Both the position numbers and the translations under genes were made by a program. From assembly GCA_002286715.1 (NCBI GenBank), contig NSJX01000120.1:1-38083 (forward strand): a stretch of DNA of 38,083 nt, written 5' to 3'. This document shows, in pieces, positions 11,505-21,060 of the stretch. The stretch's first letter is position 1; every line of letters begins with the position of its first letter. Origin of the DNA: Dentipellis sp. KUC8613. Lineage: Eukaryota > Basidiomycota > Agaricomycetes > Russulales > Hericiaceae. The notes under the pieces were generated by a model. That model worked only from the letters and a program-made list of their open reading frames with translations. It did not search any database and was not told the origin of the DNA.

Positions 11505-11922
11505 GTATCAACGCAAGGTGACGGAGCTCAACGCAAGCACTCACGTTGCCGAGGATGGACGAATGCACGTAGATGACAGGTCCTCCGACGAGCGCTTGAG
11601 CCTGGGCTGGTAGACTCGGCCGCTTGGACTTGCGATGTGAAGAGGCTGTTCGACATTTTCGGTCGGGAGCACCACACTGCTCGTCTTTGCGGACGGTGTG
11701 ATGGCACCGTGCTAGAGCTGCCAAGATATCATTTGACAGGTCTGATGCGGAGCATCGTTATTCGGTCGCGGGGCCGCACACAAGCAGGGCCATGCGGTCC
11801 CTACATACTTACGACGTCGCGGGCGTGGCGATCATGCAGCCGTATACGGTATGGCGTCATCAGTGCGCTTGTGGGTAGCGCACCGGGGGTCGAGAAGTAC
11901 TTTGCGGGGATGTTTGCGTTGA
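11505..11922 (+). pseudogene. Relic of FAD monooxygenase C-terminal domain
   Basis: Plus-strand fragments line up in order with the C-terminal thioredoxin-like region of the two intact monooxygenases to the right. They read VTELNASTHVAEDGRM (intact B: EELTASTYVVEEGGRL), KRLFDIFGREHHT (intact A: MRLFDIFGPDHHT), LVFADG, SIVIRSRG (TVAIRSQG) and GVEKYFAGMFAL (GVEKYFAGIFAL). At least two frame changes, a stop and internal losses separate them. It covers roughly the last 150 codons and no FAD-binding part. The last segment is closer to monooxygenase A (26558-28755). It lies on the opposite strand to everything around it, so it came by an inverted duplication or insertion. Confidence 0.85.
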
Positions 11923-12113
11923 CACGGCAGGTTGTACAGTACCGCAGACGGATTCTCAATGTATTTCATTCACATAGTCCTTATGAACTATACTCGAAGG
12001 AACTTAGAAATCAGTGGCAAATGTACTCGTACTACACGTCACATCGGTGTGTTTCCAGCGAGAAAACACTAGCAGATCAAGAAGTAAGATACAATAATAA
12101 TGTACAGACCGAA

Positions 12114-13532
12114 TTAGGCGGTGCCTAAATCGCCGGAAAGGCCCTTCTCCACCTGTCCAATAGTGGGCGATCTGGGCTCATCTATCCCCAATGTGTCGTT
12201 TATGACCGGGCTAGGGCATTCAGCTGGCAACGATCTTGCGTGGGTTGAATCATGCATCGCGACTGAGGCCACCCGGAAAGTCGACAATTCATAGTCGGCA
12301 GATTCCTCCCCGCCCATCCTGAAAATGCGGCGCATGACATCCCATGGCCTGACAGGTTCTGTGTTCGTATATTGGACGGCTTCGCTTCCGCTGTTGTAAA
12401 ATTTGATCTGCAGAAGAAGAAGGCATAGCACGATGGGCTAACAAAACACGGTGATCAGGATCATCTGCTCAGTTACTCCGTCAGCTGCTCGAGAGTCGGA
12501 TGGACGTACGGGAATATGTACAACTACTCCCATGAGCGTATCCATGACCACCATCTTCGGCCCCAGGTTTCTGACCTTCGCCGCATATATGGCGACGCTC
12601 ACTGTGTAGATCAATCCTGTCTCTACGATGAAGAAGATGACGGCAAACAGGTTACTGCTCTTCGTCAGACGAGCAGATGAATAGATCTTGAGAGACATTG
12701 CAACTAGAATGCGGTGACGGTTGAATATTGTTAGAGTTGACCGTGCATGGGAAACGTACGAACAAGTGCAGTAGATGGTACAGATCACAGTCATTGCGGC
12801 CCATATCCAACCGTTTGTCATCCAAGTCCATATTTTCCCGTGCAGAGCAAAGCTGGGTCTGCACGCTATAGACAGTCCTAAGGCTGCGGACTGTCAGCGA
12901 GGCAGCAGAGTAGTACAAACACATAACTCACCAAAACTGGCTAAGGCGGCTAACGCCGGAAGTATGACGACGACGACACTTTGGCCGTAGACAATGTAGC
13001 AGCGCCAAATCTGGAGGCATGGTTTCAATAGACGAACAAAATATCTGAGAGAAAAGCCACAGACGATTATCGAGTCTCCCAGAGCTCCTTGGGCAAGAAG
13101 GAGAATTATGCGTTGTCGTATTGCGAAGAAAGTATCGTGAGAATAGAGTTCTGTCATGCTCAATGTCGTGTACTGGAACGAAGGGAATTAATCTCTCCAC
13201 TTTTTTTTTTCAGAGTGATCTTGGTTTGGACAGCCAAACTCACCGCTGTGGCAATGCCGAACATGGTGACGAGCATGAAGAGGAACATTTTATGCACTTG
13301 CGCCTCTTTCACTCCCTTCCGGAGCAATACAATTGTCGTGATGATGCTCAACGACAATTGCATGCCTTTGCAGACACCGTCAAACAGGGAAAATGTATGT
13401 AAAAACATACCACACACCGTACAATGCCATGTCCGTGGAAATTATTGGGAGAGCCCACATGGAGTCTATATGTCCCTTCACCCAGCCACAAGAGAATTCG
13501 TCCAAGGATTCTTGAATGCATATACTGCCCAT
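12114..13532 (-). CDS. Array copy 4: fungal seven-helix membrane protein (353 aa)
   Basis: Exons 13418-13532, 13244-13365, 13065-13172, 12932-13010, 12764-12883, 12510-12703 and 12114-12437 join to an open 1062-nt frame. Helix signatures are MQLSLSIITTIVLLRK, MFLFMLVTMFGIATA, QGALGDSII-IWRCYIVYGQS, VVVVILPALAALASF, GWIWAAMTVICTIYCT, NLFAVIFFIVETGLIYT and VVVHIP-PIVLCLLLLQ. The exon 5 loop has 39 codons, the same as copy 3. The tail is about 100 residues long, contains the array-wide pattern KFY..G...VQYTN.EPVRP....RRIF and ends SGDLGTA, so it lacks the LDIA ending of copy 2. The stop lies about 190 bp from the end of the monooxygenase relic. Role unknown, receptor-like topology inferred. Confidence 0.83.
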
Positions 13533-13569
13533 CGTGAGGTCGGAAGATAGGTTAATACGAGAGAATCTT

Positions 13570-13587
13570 GGTCTATATCACTTGACT
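13570..13587 (-). promoter_or_regulatory. Promoter-like motif, copy 4
   Basis: Gene-sense AGTCAAGTGATATAGACC ends 38 bp before the ATG at 13532. It differs from the copy 2 motif at only two positions and keeps a TATA-like GATATAG core. Confidence 0.5.
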
Positions 13588-14718
13588 CGGATTTGTCGAT
13601 AGACGAAGGCAGAGAGAAGAAGGGAGGGAGGTCTACGTGACAACTTCAGACATACAGACGATGGTGGTATGCAAACTTAGTCATCTCTGGGCGTGCCGCG
13701 GCGGTTAGCAGCAGATCTAGGATCGTCGCGCGAGAAGTCGCACCGTGCTCACTAGTATGGAAAATACATCTACTCAACTTCTCTGAGCATTTCGACAAGG
13801 GTCGCTCCGGCGGTGGAGAGGTCGGCCATTGCACTCCCCTTGAGGAAATTCCGGCATCCATCAGAATCCTTGCGAATGTGAGGATATGCTCCTCCGGTAG
13901 AGAGCGCCCGTGGCGCGTGTCTTCTATGCGTTCTAAACGCACCTGTTTCAGCTCTTCAAAGCTATATTGACGTATGGATTCTCGGCCATACCTGGAAATT
14001 TTTCTGTAGAAAACCGCCACAACGGGATCAATAATTGGACACAGGATGATCGGCGGCTTATGGAGGTGCCAGCTTACCTTTATGGTTTGATGTGCAGGGC
14101 AAGGATCGGAAGTCCGGAGAGTCAGTTTGTTCGCGGCAAACATATTGACGAAACGCAGAAACGTCGTCAAGCCGTTGACACCTACGCGAAACAACACAGC
14201 CTCAATAAGATTTCGTGAACAGGCGAAAACACAGTACTTGAGTGGAGATACTGAGGTGGTGCATACCTTCCTTCGAGTCGTAGCGCCTCGATATGGCAGC
14301 TGTCACGGTGGGGGCAAGTCGGAATCTGGAAACCGAAGGCCCCATGTTGTGAATCACAAGCCAAAGAAAAATCGATGGTGAAAAGATCACCTACAGCATC
14401 ATCGCGCAACAGACTGACAGGGCATCTAGCAGCAGTCGCTTGCCTGAGGGGCCGTGACGGACGAGTCTGCGAGTACCGTATATCTGATGGGCAGCGGAGG
14501 TATGGCAAACGAGACTGTGCCGCGGCTGCCGGAAATCGGACTTCAAAATCCGTGATGCCCGACGCGCGGAAATGAGCAGGACAGTCTCGTTTGCCGAGGG
14601 GTCGCAAACATACATGATCCACCCGTTACGATAGTGCGTGTTCAACGAGAACTAGGTACGCAGTCGCCAGTGCACACGAACCAAGAAATGAGAAGCAATG
14701 GCATAAGTACAGAACGAA
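13588..14718 (-). pseudogene. Unrecognised decayed gene between copies 4 and 5
   Basis: The minus strand has coding-like patches in changing frames. One is YSFEELKQVRLERIED continuing to HILTFARILMDAG at about 13850-13970. It is followed in another frame by FLKGSAMADLSTAGATLVEM and a stop near 13790. A frame shift around 13850 separates them, so the gene appears broken unless an unseen intron exists. A GT-AG pair surrounds 14010-14080. Further upstream (14200-14640) the frames are short. I do not recognise the family. None of it resembles the membrane-protein or monooxygenase families nearby. Confidence 0.35.
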
Positions 14719-16196
14719 TCAAGTGATGTCTAAAACACTGGAAGTCTCCTTCTGCCTTCCGATCGTGTCAGATTCGGAGTCGGATACGGAGGGCGTATCG
14801 TCTACGTCTGAGTGCTGGGGTTCTGCTGGTATTGTATGCATTAGGTCGTGTGCCGTGACTGGTACGACTTGGGAAGTCGGCATATCGCCACTGGCAGAAA
14901 CCTCCCTGCTGATCCTGACAAAGCGACGCACGGCAGCCCACGGCCTGCGCGTTTCCGTGTTCATATACCGGACGGCTTGGTTTTCACTGTTGTAGAATCG
15001 GGTCTGTAGGAGAAGAAGACATAGTACGATAGGCTAGCACACGGAAGCAATATTAGGATGGTTTGTTGTACGACACGAAGACTGGACGGACATACGGGAA
15101 GTTGTACAACTGCCCCCATGAGCAAATTAAGAACGTTGACTGGCACGGAAGGAACAATACTATTGTCTGTGTCTAGCACGACGTATGCAATGATACCCAG
15201 AGTGTAGATCAAAGTTGTCTCAATGACGAAGATAACGAGAAATAGTTTATTGCCTTCCATAAGACGGGCGGATGAATAAATCTTGAAGGAAATTGCAACT
15301 GGAAAATGGTGAGGCCCACGATCCGGATGTGCGACGAGGCTGAAGAGATACACACCGGTGCAGTAGACGGTGCAAACAATCGCGATTGCAGCCCATATCC
15401 AGCTCTTGTTGCCCCAAATCTCAAGATCTTGGAGCAAGTCAGCAGTTTTGAGTGGCTGTCCGACAAGGCCGACGGCACGCGAACCAGCACTTGCAAGGTA
15501 CAGTCCATAGGCTAAGCATTGTTAGTAACACAATAGATTAGCATGGACACACTGCCTACTGAAACTGGCAAGGGCCGTCAGCGCTGGGAGAATGATCACA
15601 ATAATGCTTCTGCCGAGAACGTTATAGCAGCGCCAGATCTGTAAGTGAATGGGTAGTAAGAAGTAATATTTGCGAGGAATGGCGTACGGTCACTGAGTCT
15701 CCCAGAGCGGCTTGTATGAGAAGGAGAAATTGCTGTGCCGACGAGCATAGTATGGGAATGTTGCCCCCAGACTCGGATGCGGCCGATAGAACGTCGCTGT
15801 AAACTCCGATGATGCTCCAGAGAATGTACTAAGGAAAACTAGGTTACTGCCTCCACTTTTGCCTTGGAAACCCTTCTGTTTGAGATAGCCAAACTCACCG
15901 CCATTGCAACGATGAACATTAGCATGAGCACCATGAGGAGCCATTTATGTACCAGTCTCTCTCCTGGGCTTCGACGTAGCAGCACAATCGACGTAGTGAT
16001 AGTCAGCGGCAAGTTTATACCTTCCTTACCAATATCAGCTATCATGAGGACATGTCGGGATGTACCACACACTGTATAGAGCGATTTCCACAATGAGTGT
16101 TGGGACACTGTTCAGGGCCAGAATGTATCCGAAATCAATCCCTTGGAAATACGAGTTCAAGTGTTCTGTGGGCGTGGTACCGTCGCGGCGCGGCAT
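14719..16196 (-). CDS. Array copy 5: fungal seven-helix membrane protein (379 aa)
   Basis: Exons 16073-16196, 15899-16020, 15688-15828, 15560-15638, 15356-15511, 15096-15298 and 14719-15033 form an open 1140-nt frame, the longest of the array. The N-terminus (41 codons before the first intron) is also the longest and begins MPRRDGTTPTEHL. Core motifs are SINLPLTITTSIVLLRRS, WLLMVLMLMFIVAMA, QAALGDSVT-IWRCYNVLGRS, IIVIILPALTALASF, SWIWAAIAIVCTVYCT, KIYSSARLMEGNKL, IETTLIYTLGIIAY and VVQLP-PIVLCLLLLQ. The tail carries many Asp/Glu/Ser (PSVSDSESDT) and ends VLDIT. Exon boundaries and phases equal those of copy 2. The promoter motif is about 88 bp from this ATG, farther than in copies 1-4, so the leader is longer here. 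Topology N-out/C-in is inferred from charges. Confidence 0.85.
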
Positions 16197-16283
16197 GGCT
16201 GGAGCGAGTGTCGAGAAGCGGCGGGGTTGGCCTTGAAAGGTACGCAGAGCAGCGGAAGTGATGGTTTCTTGAGGGTGTGCGCT

Positions 16284-16302
16284 AGCCTATTTATCTTAAC
16301 AC
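16284..16302 (-). promoter_or_regulatory. Promoter-like motif, copy 5
   Basis: Gene-sense GTGTTAAGATAAATAGGCT keeps the spacing and AAATAG core of the shared motif and is preceded by GATCAATC, as in copy 2. Confidence 0.45.
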
Positions 16303-17222
16303 GATTGATCTTCACCTGTTAAAAAATGAGGGTGATCATAAGCGCGTACGGGATATCTGCACGCCAATGGCAGACCCACGGATGACAACAGGATGCACAT
16401 CTGATATGGACAAGCACTTTTACAGTCGGAGCACCGGATTTCAGATATGAATTCTCTAGGTGTACCGTCATTTACAGAATGGTAACATACGAGTTCGTAT
16501 CATGCTTACGTCCGACAGACTTCTATTTCGCCACTCCCTCAGGATCCCGAAAGTTATCGGCAACAGTGTTGTAGGCAGCCTGTGATTCTTGAACAGATTC
16601 CGCTTCAGCAGAATCGGCCAAATTGACGGTTGTGCTGGGTTATAACCTTCCATCAGCGTAATCCATCCACGCTGACGACGTGCATCTTCGACATACCTTG
16701 CAGTGCCTGCAATCCAGCTGGTCCATGCACCTCTACTAGTAATCACCACAGCCACCCAACGAACACGTTGTTCTTTCCATCACCCTGTCAGCTAGATGAT
16801 TCACGGCTTTGCTACAATAGTTGGAGCACATATTGCTGGAGAGGGTAGCGAACACATGATGGGCAGTGCGGACGAATGCGGTGCTGACCCAACACTATTC
16901 AGTTGAATATGGAGAATCAAGACATTGAATGACTTACTTCGTGAGAGTTCGCGGTGGCGAACACAGGACGACTCGTACGGCGGTGCAGAGTCTGTATAGA
17001 GAGATGGATATGGCGATTGTAAGATGAGATAGCATCTTCATGGGCGTTCTAGAACTCGAAGCCACTGAGGCGGAGGATTCTGGAGAACACTGCGGCCGGA
17101 CATATAACCATACTTCGAAGGCTCATACCTATAATCGTACTACATGTTACGGTAGCTCCTCTGAGAGCTGATTTAGAAACCCGGCAGACCAAGAAAAGAT
17201 ACAAAGTCATGCAGGGATCGAA
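16303..17222. other. Intergenic region, degraded flank traces
   Basis: 16420-16480 weakly resembles the sequence upstream of copies 1 and 2 (GATTTCAGATATGAATTCTC). 16805-16840 resembles the flank patch GCCACAATTGGAGCACCCCATGC, here CTACAATAGTTGGAGCACAT. This suggests another worn flank unit. The minus-strand frame 16468-16755 (95 codons) has no recognisable domain. No supported gene. Confidence 0.4.
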
Positions 17223-18646
17223 TCACGCGATCTCCGAAGCGGTATAGGTGTCCTTCTTTCGATGGCTGTTCGTGTCCATGTCGTCCGTGTGCGACATACC
17301 GTCTATGCGCGAACTGTGGGCAGGTGACATCGTGCGTGTCAAGTCGTGTACCGTAGCTGGAGCCACTCGAGAATGCTCCATCTCGCCATCGTCAGAGCCT
17401 GCTTCTCTGATCCTGCCGGTGCGGCGCACAGCAGACCATGTCCTGTTCGCAGCCAGCTCTCTCTCCGTATATTGCACGGGTTGGCTCGTATTGCTGCAGT
17501 ATTTGATCCGGAATATAAGGAGACAAAGCGCAATGGACTAGCAATGGAAATCAAGACGATGCTGGAAGACTTCGTGTGCGTGATAGACGTACTGGGAGTT
17601 GTACAATTATCCCCATTAGTGGGAATCGAACGTCCACCGGTGCATGGGGGCTCCTTATGAATATGGTTGCAAGCAGATATGCAATGACGCCCAGCGTGTG
17701 GAGAAAGCTTGTCTCGGTGACGACGGAGATGGTGGTCGGCAAGCTCGTGCCCTTCGCGAGATGTGGACACGAACAGATCCTATAAGAAATCGCGGCTAAA
17801 CATGATTACTTTAAACATAGACAGAAGATCATGCTGGCGGAGATGGACAGACCGGCACAGTAGGTGGTGCAGGCAACCGTTGTCGCTGCCCATTTCCAAC
17901 TCTGATCATCCCAGGCAACCATCGGCTCGGCGAAGCGATGCTCGTATCTGGAACGCCTCGGTTTGGTGACCTCGCTGCTCACAAGATACAGCCCTAGGGC
18001 TGAGAATGGTGAGAAACAAGATGCGGAGGTATTCGCGGGCTCGTGACTTACCGAAGCTGGCAAGGGCGGTCAAAGCCGGAAGCACGACCACATTCGGGCT
18101 TCGCCCATAGATCACGTAGCAGCGCCAGATCTATAGGTACGAGGTCAACATGATACAATACAGCAGCTGGATTGAAACCACGGACGGCCACTGAGTTTCC
18201 CAAAACGACTTGTACAAGGATAAGAGATCGCAACGAATTATCGTAGCGTATCCGAAGAACAGAAGATGTTGTGAATGTTTCGACTACATTCAGAGTGACA
18301 TACTAGAAAGATACCGTCAGAACCGTGCTGTCATCAATGCCGTCTTGGTTAAGAAAGTCGCACTCACCGTTGTTGCTATGGTAAGCATGAGCATGAGGAG
18401 CAGGAAGAGCCGTCTATGCGCTGCCCCTTCAACTGCGCCTCGACGTCGCAACACAGTCACTGCAACGATGCTCAGCGTCAAGTTCACGCCTTCGCGAGCA
18501 TCGTCAGCTGAGGAATCAAATAGATAGACGTATCACGAACCGTACAGCGCCATTTCTGCCATAATCACTGAGACGTTGCTATGCATAGCTTTATCGTGCC
18601 CTCTAGCCAGCCCATCGTTGAAGCCGTGCTTGTATGAGGCGTCCAT
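17223..18646 (-). CDS. Array copy 6: divergent seven-helix membrane protein (362 aa)
   Basis: Exons 18541-18646, 18368-18489, 18186-18302, 18052-18130, 17853-17999, 17593-17795 and 17223-17537 join to an open 1089-nt frame. It is the most divergent intact copy. The helix-3 motif is GNSVA instead of GDSVT, helix 5 begins SWKWAATTVACTTYCA, and the loop after it reads RICSCPHLAKG where the others have KIYSSARLxKS. Helix 6 (VVTETSFLHTLGVIAYLL) and helix 7 (MGIIVQLP-SIALCLLIFRIKY) are kept, as is IWRCYVIYGRS. The tail ends TASEIA. The open frame over seven exons argues for retained function in spite of the changed core residues. No promoter motif like that of copy 1 or 2 is evident. A TTTAAATTTAGCC stretch lies about 45 bp before the start. 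Confidence 0.82.
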
Positions 18647-19640
18647 GGCAAGCAGACACAGCGTTCTGCAAAGGACGGAAGCGCCAGGCTTTTAAATTTA
18701 GCCTTGGATCTGTCAGGAAATGAGGATAAAAATTAGAATGGAAATTCGCATGACAATCGTAGATGTACGGACGTCATCGCGAGAAACAGGATTCAGGATT
18801 GCCTACCGGATTGCCTCTTTGCATGAAACCGTGTCACTCGCAAGTCTTGATATCAGCTTTCTCAGGACCGCTTGTACTGGTGAGACGTCTTCTGACGCTA
18901 CCGCCGAGGCCGAAGACTCCAATGGTGCGATAAGTCCAATCTGGTAGTCGAGGTTCTAGATTTCGGCGACACCAGAACTGCAGAGCCGAAAGGGTCACCT
19001 AAACGCGGTCACAGCGCTTCCAGCGCAACCTTCTGACACTCGATGCACCTATGCACAGCGTCAGCACTGCAACCTATGTCTATGCCCATGAACATGTATC
19101 AGACTTACAGGAGATGCCCTTCTGCTCGGCCGTCAATGCTGATTGGACGTGACCCCCCATCGCTCTCGCTGTGCATACGGAGGAGAACAACGACGAAGGC
19201 CTCGCCAGACGAAATGAAGATGCTCCAGCAACACGTGTTGAGATCCGCCGATGATGGGGCAGCGCCGCCACAACTGATCATGAGGGAGTTTTCCGAAGAC
19301 GGGCGACGCGAGGCAGATCTTCGACTTACGTGGATGAGACTTGAACGGGCAAGGACGTGGGGCCGGCGCTACAGGACAACAGGGGCGTGTCCATGACTTG
19401 AATTGGGACTTATAGCGATCATGACGCAAGAAGCGTCGTCGACATGTTCATAGGGGGTGGAGGGCATCATGGAGGTGTTTCGCGGACGTGTGGCCAATGT
19501 GTCGTACCACTCAAGCTTCGAACCATCTTCAACGGGTGAATATGTAAATCCACCCTCTGCATGCTCGACACGAACTAGTTCCGCTACCGCCGACGGCGAA
19601 GCGACGAGCCAAAGAGCGAGACGGTGATGGACGAACAAGG
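18647..19640. other. Intergenic region, no supported gene
   Basis: About 18690-18710 is an AT-rich possible promoter of copy 6. 19245-19275 contains GCCGCCACAACTGATCATG, similar in position and sequence to the flank patch of units 1 and 2 (minus sense QLWRRCP), so a degraded flank unit may be present. Overlapping frames of 60-117 codons on both strands have no recognisable family or splice pattern. Confidence 0.4.
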
Positions 19641-21060
19641 TCAGGCGATCTCTAAAACTCCGGATTCTTCATCCCGTTGCCCGACCGCGTCCGAGTGTTT
19701 CGGGTCAGACGCGACACAAGACTCCGTATGGCGTGTCTCTACTGGCATCGACGCAACGCATGTCGACTCCTGAGTTACCGCTGAGGCCGCCTGGAAAGTT
19801 GACATCTGGGCGTTGGCACGAGTCTCCCTTCGGGTATTGAATATGCATCGCAGGGAGGCTAGCGGCCTGGCCGTTTCCGAGTTTGAATAGTGTACGGGTC
19901 TGCGTCCCTGATTGTAGAACTTGGTTTGCAGGGTGAGTAGACATAACACGATAGGCTGCGTGACCGGTCAGAGATCTTGCTATGCAGTGCGAGGGCTAGA
20001 TGGACGTACGGGGAGCTGGACGACTGCTCCCATAAGGATGGTCTGAACGTCCACTATCGGGGCGCTAGGAATGGCGCCGACTCTCGACAGCAGGTATATG
20101 ACGATGCCGAGCGTGTAGATGAAGCTTGTCTCGACAACAAAGAAGATCACAGCGAATAGACTGTTGCTCTTGCTAAGACGTGCTGATGAATAAATCTTGT
20201 AAGTGATTGCGACTAGATACAGTGTTATTTGTGTCTTGGGAAGAAGATGCACGAGAGGGATACATACTAGTGCAGTAGATGGTACATACCATCGTGACCG
20301 CAGCCCACTGAAAGACGTTATCAGACCATGCGAAGGCCTTCTCGGAATATACACCATTAGCGCTGCCGATGTCGGAGGCATGGGTGCCTATACCCGCGTA
20401 ATACAATCCGAGCACTTCGAATCATGAGCATCACACAATGATTACAGAATCGCAGCTTTGGCTCACCAAAACTAGCGAGAGCGGTCAATACTGGAAGTAT
20501 GACTACAGGGAGATTTCTCCTGTAGATCATGTAGCAGCGCCAGATCTGTGAACGAAGTCAACGATACATAAACAATGCGTACGCGAAACAACGAACGGTG
20601 ACGGAATCTCCAAGGGCTGCCTGTATGAGAAGCAAATACTGCCGCACTTCACTATACCTCAACGGCACTGTAAGGGATTTCCAGTCGGTTGCGTAAATGT
20701 TGAGTTCGACTGTATTCAAGGAGATATACTGCAAGGACAAGGTTATCCAAGGCCGTCTCGGATTAGATAGAGATGATTACCACAGTCGCAATAGCGAACA
20801 TAAGCGAGAGCATCAAGAGAAGTCGTTTATGCGCCATTCCTTCTTCCATGCCACGCCGCAGCAACACAGTCATTGTAATGATGCTCAGTGTCAGGTTGAT
20901 GCCTTCTCTAGAAACGTCAGCCATGACAAACATATGAGAGAGTACGCCACGCACCGTACAGAGCCATTTCCGTGATGAAGACTGGGGCATTGCCGCGCAT
21001 GGCTTGATCAAACCCTTGATCAAAGCCATCGTCCAGACCTTCCCAATACGAATCACCCAT
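19641..21060 (-). CDS. Array copy 7: fungal seven-helix membrane protein (367 aa)
   Basis: Exons 20955-21060, 20781-20902, 20597-20728, 20467-20545, 20268-20414, 20010-20212 and 19641-19955 give an open 1104-nt frame. Signatures are INLTLSIITMTVLLRRG, HKRLLLMLSLMFAIATV, RQYLLLIQAALGDSVT-IWRCYMIYRRN, VVILPVLTALASF, WAAVTMVCTIYCT, KIYSSARLSKSNSLF, VVETSFIYTLGIVIY and AVVQLP-PIVLCLLTLQ. The N-terminal 30 residues are rich in Asp/Gly (GLDDGFDQGFDQ). The tail ends VLEIA. Exon 3 begins YISLNTVEL, close to copy 8 (YIVLNTLEL), which suggests these two are sisters. The exon 2 donor is the weaker GTAATC. Role unknown, receptor-like topology inferred. Confidence 0.84.
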
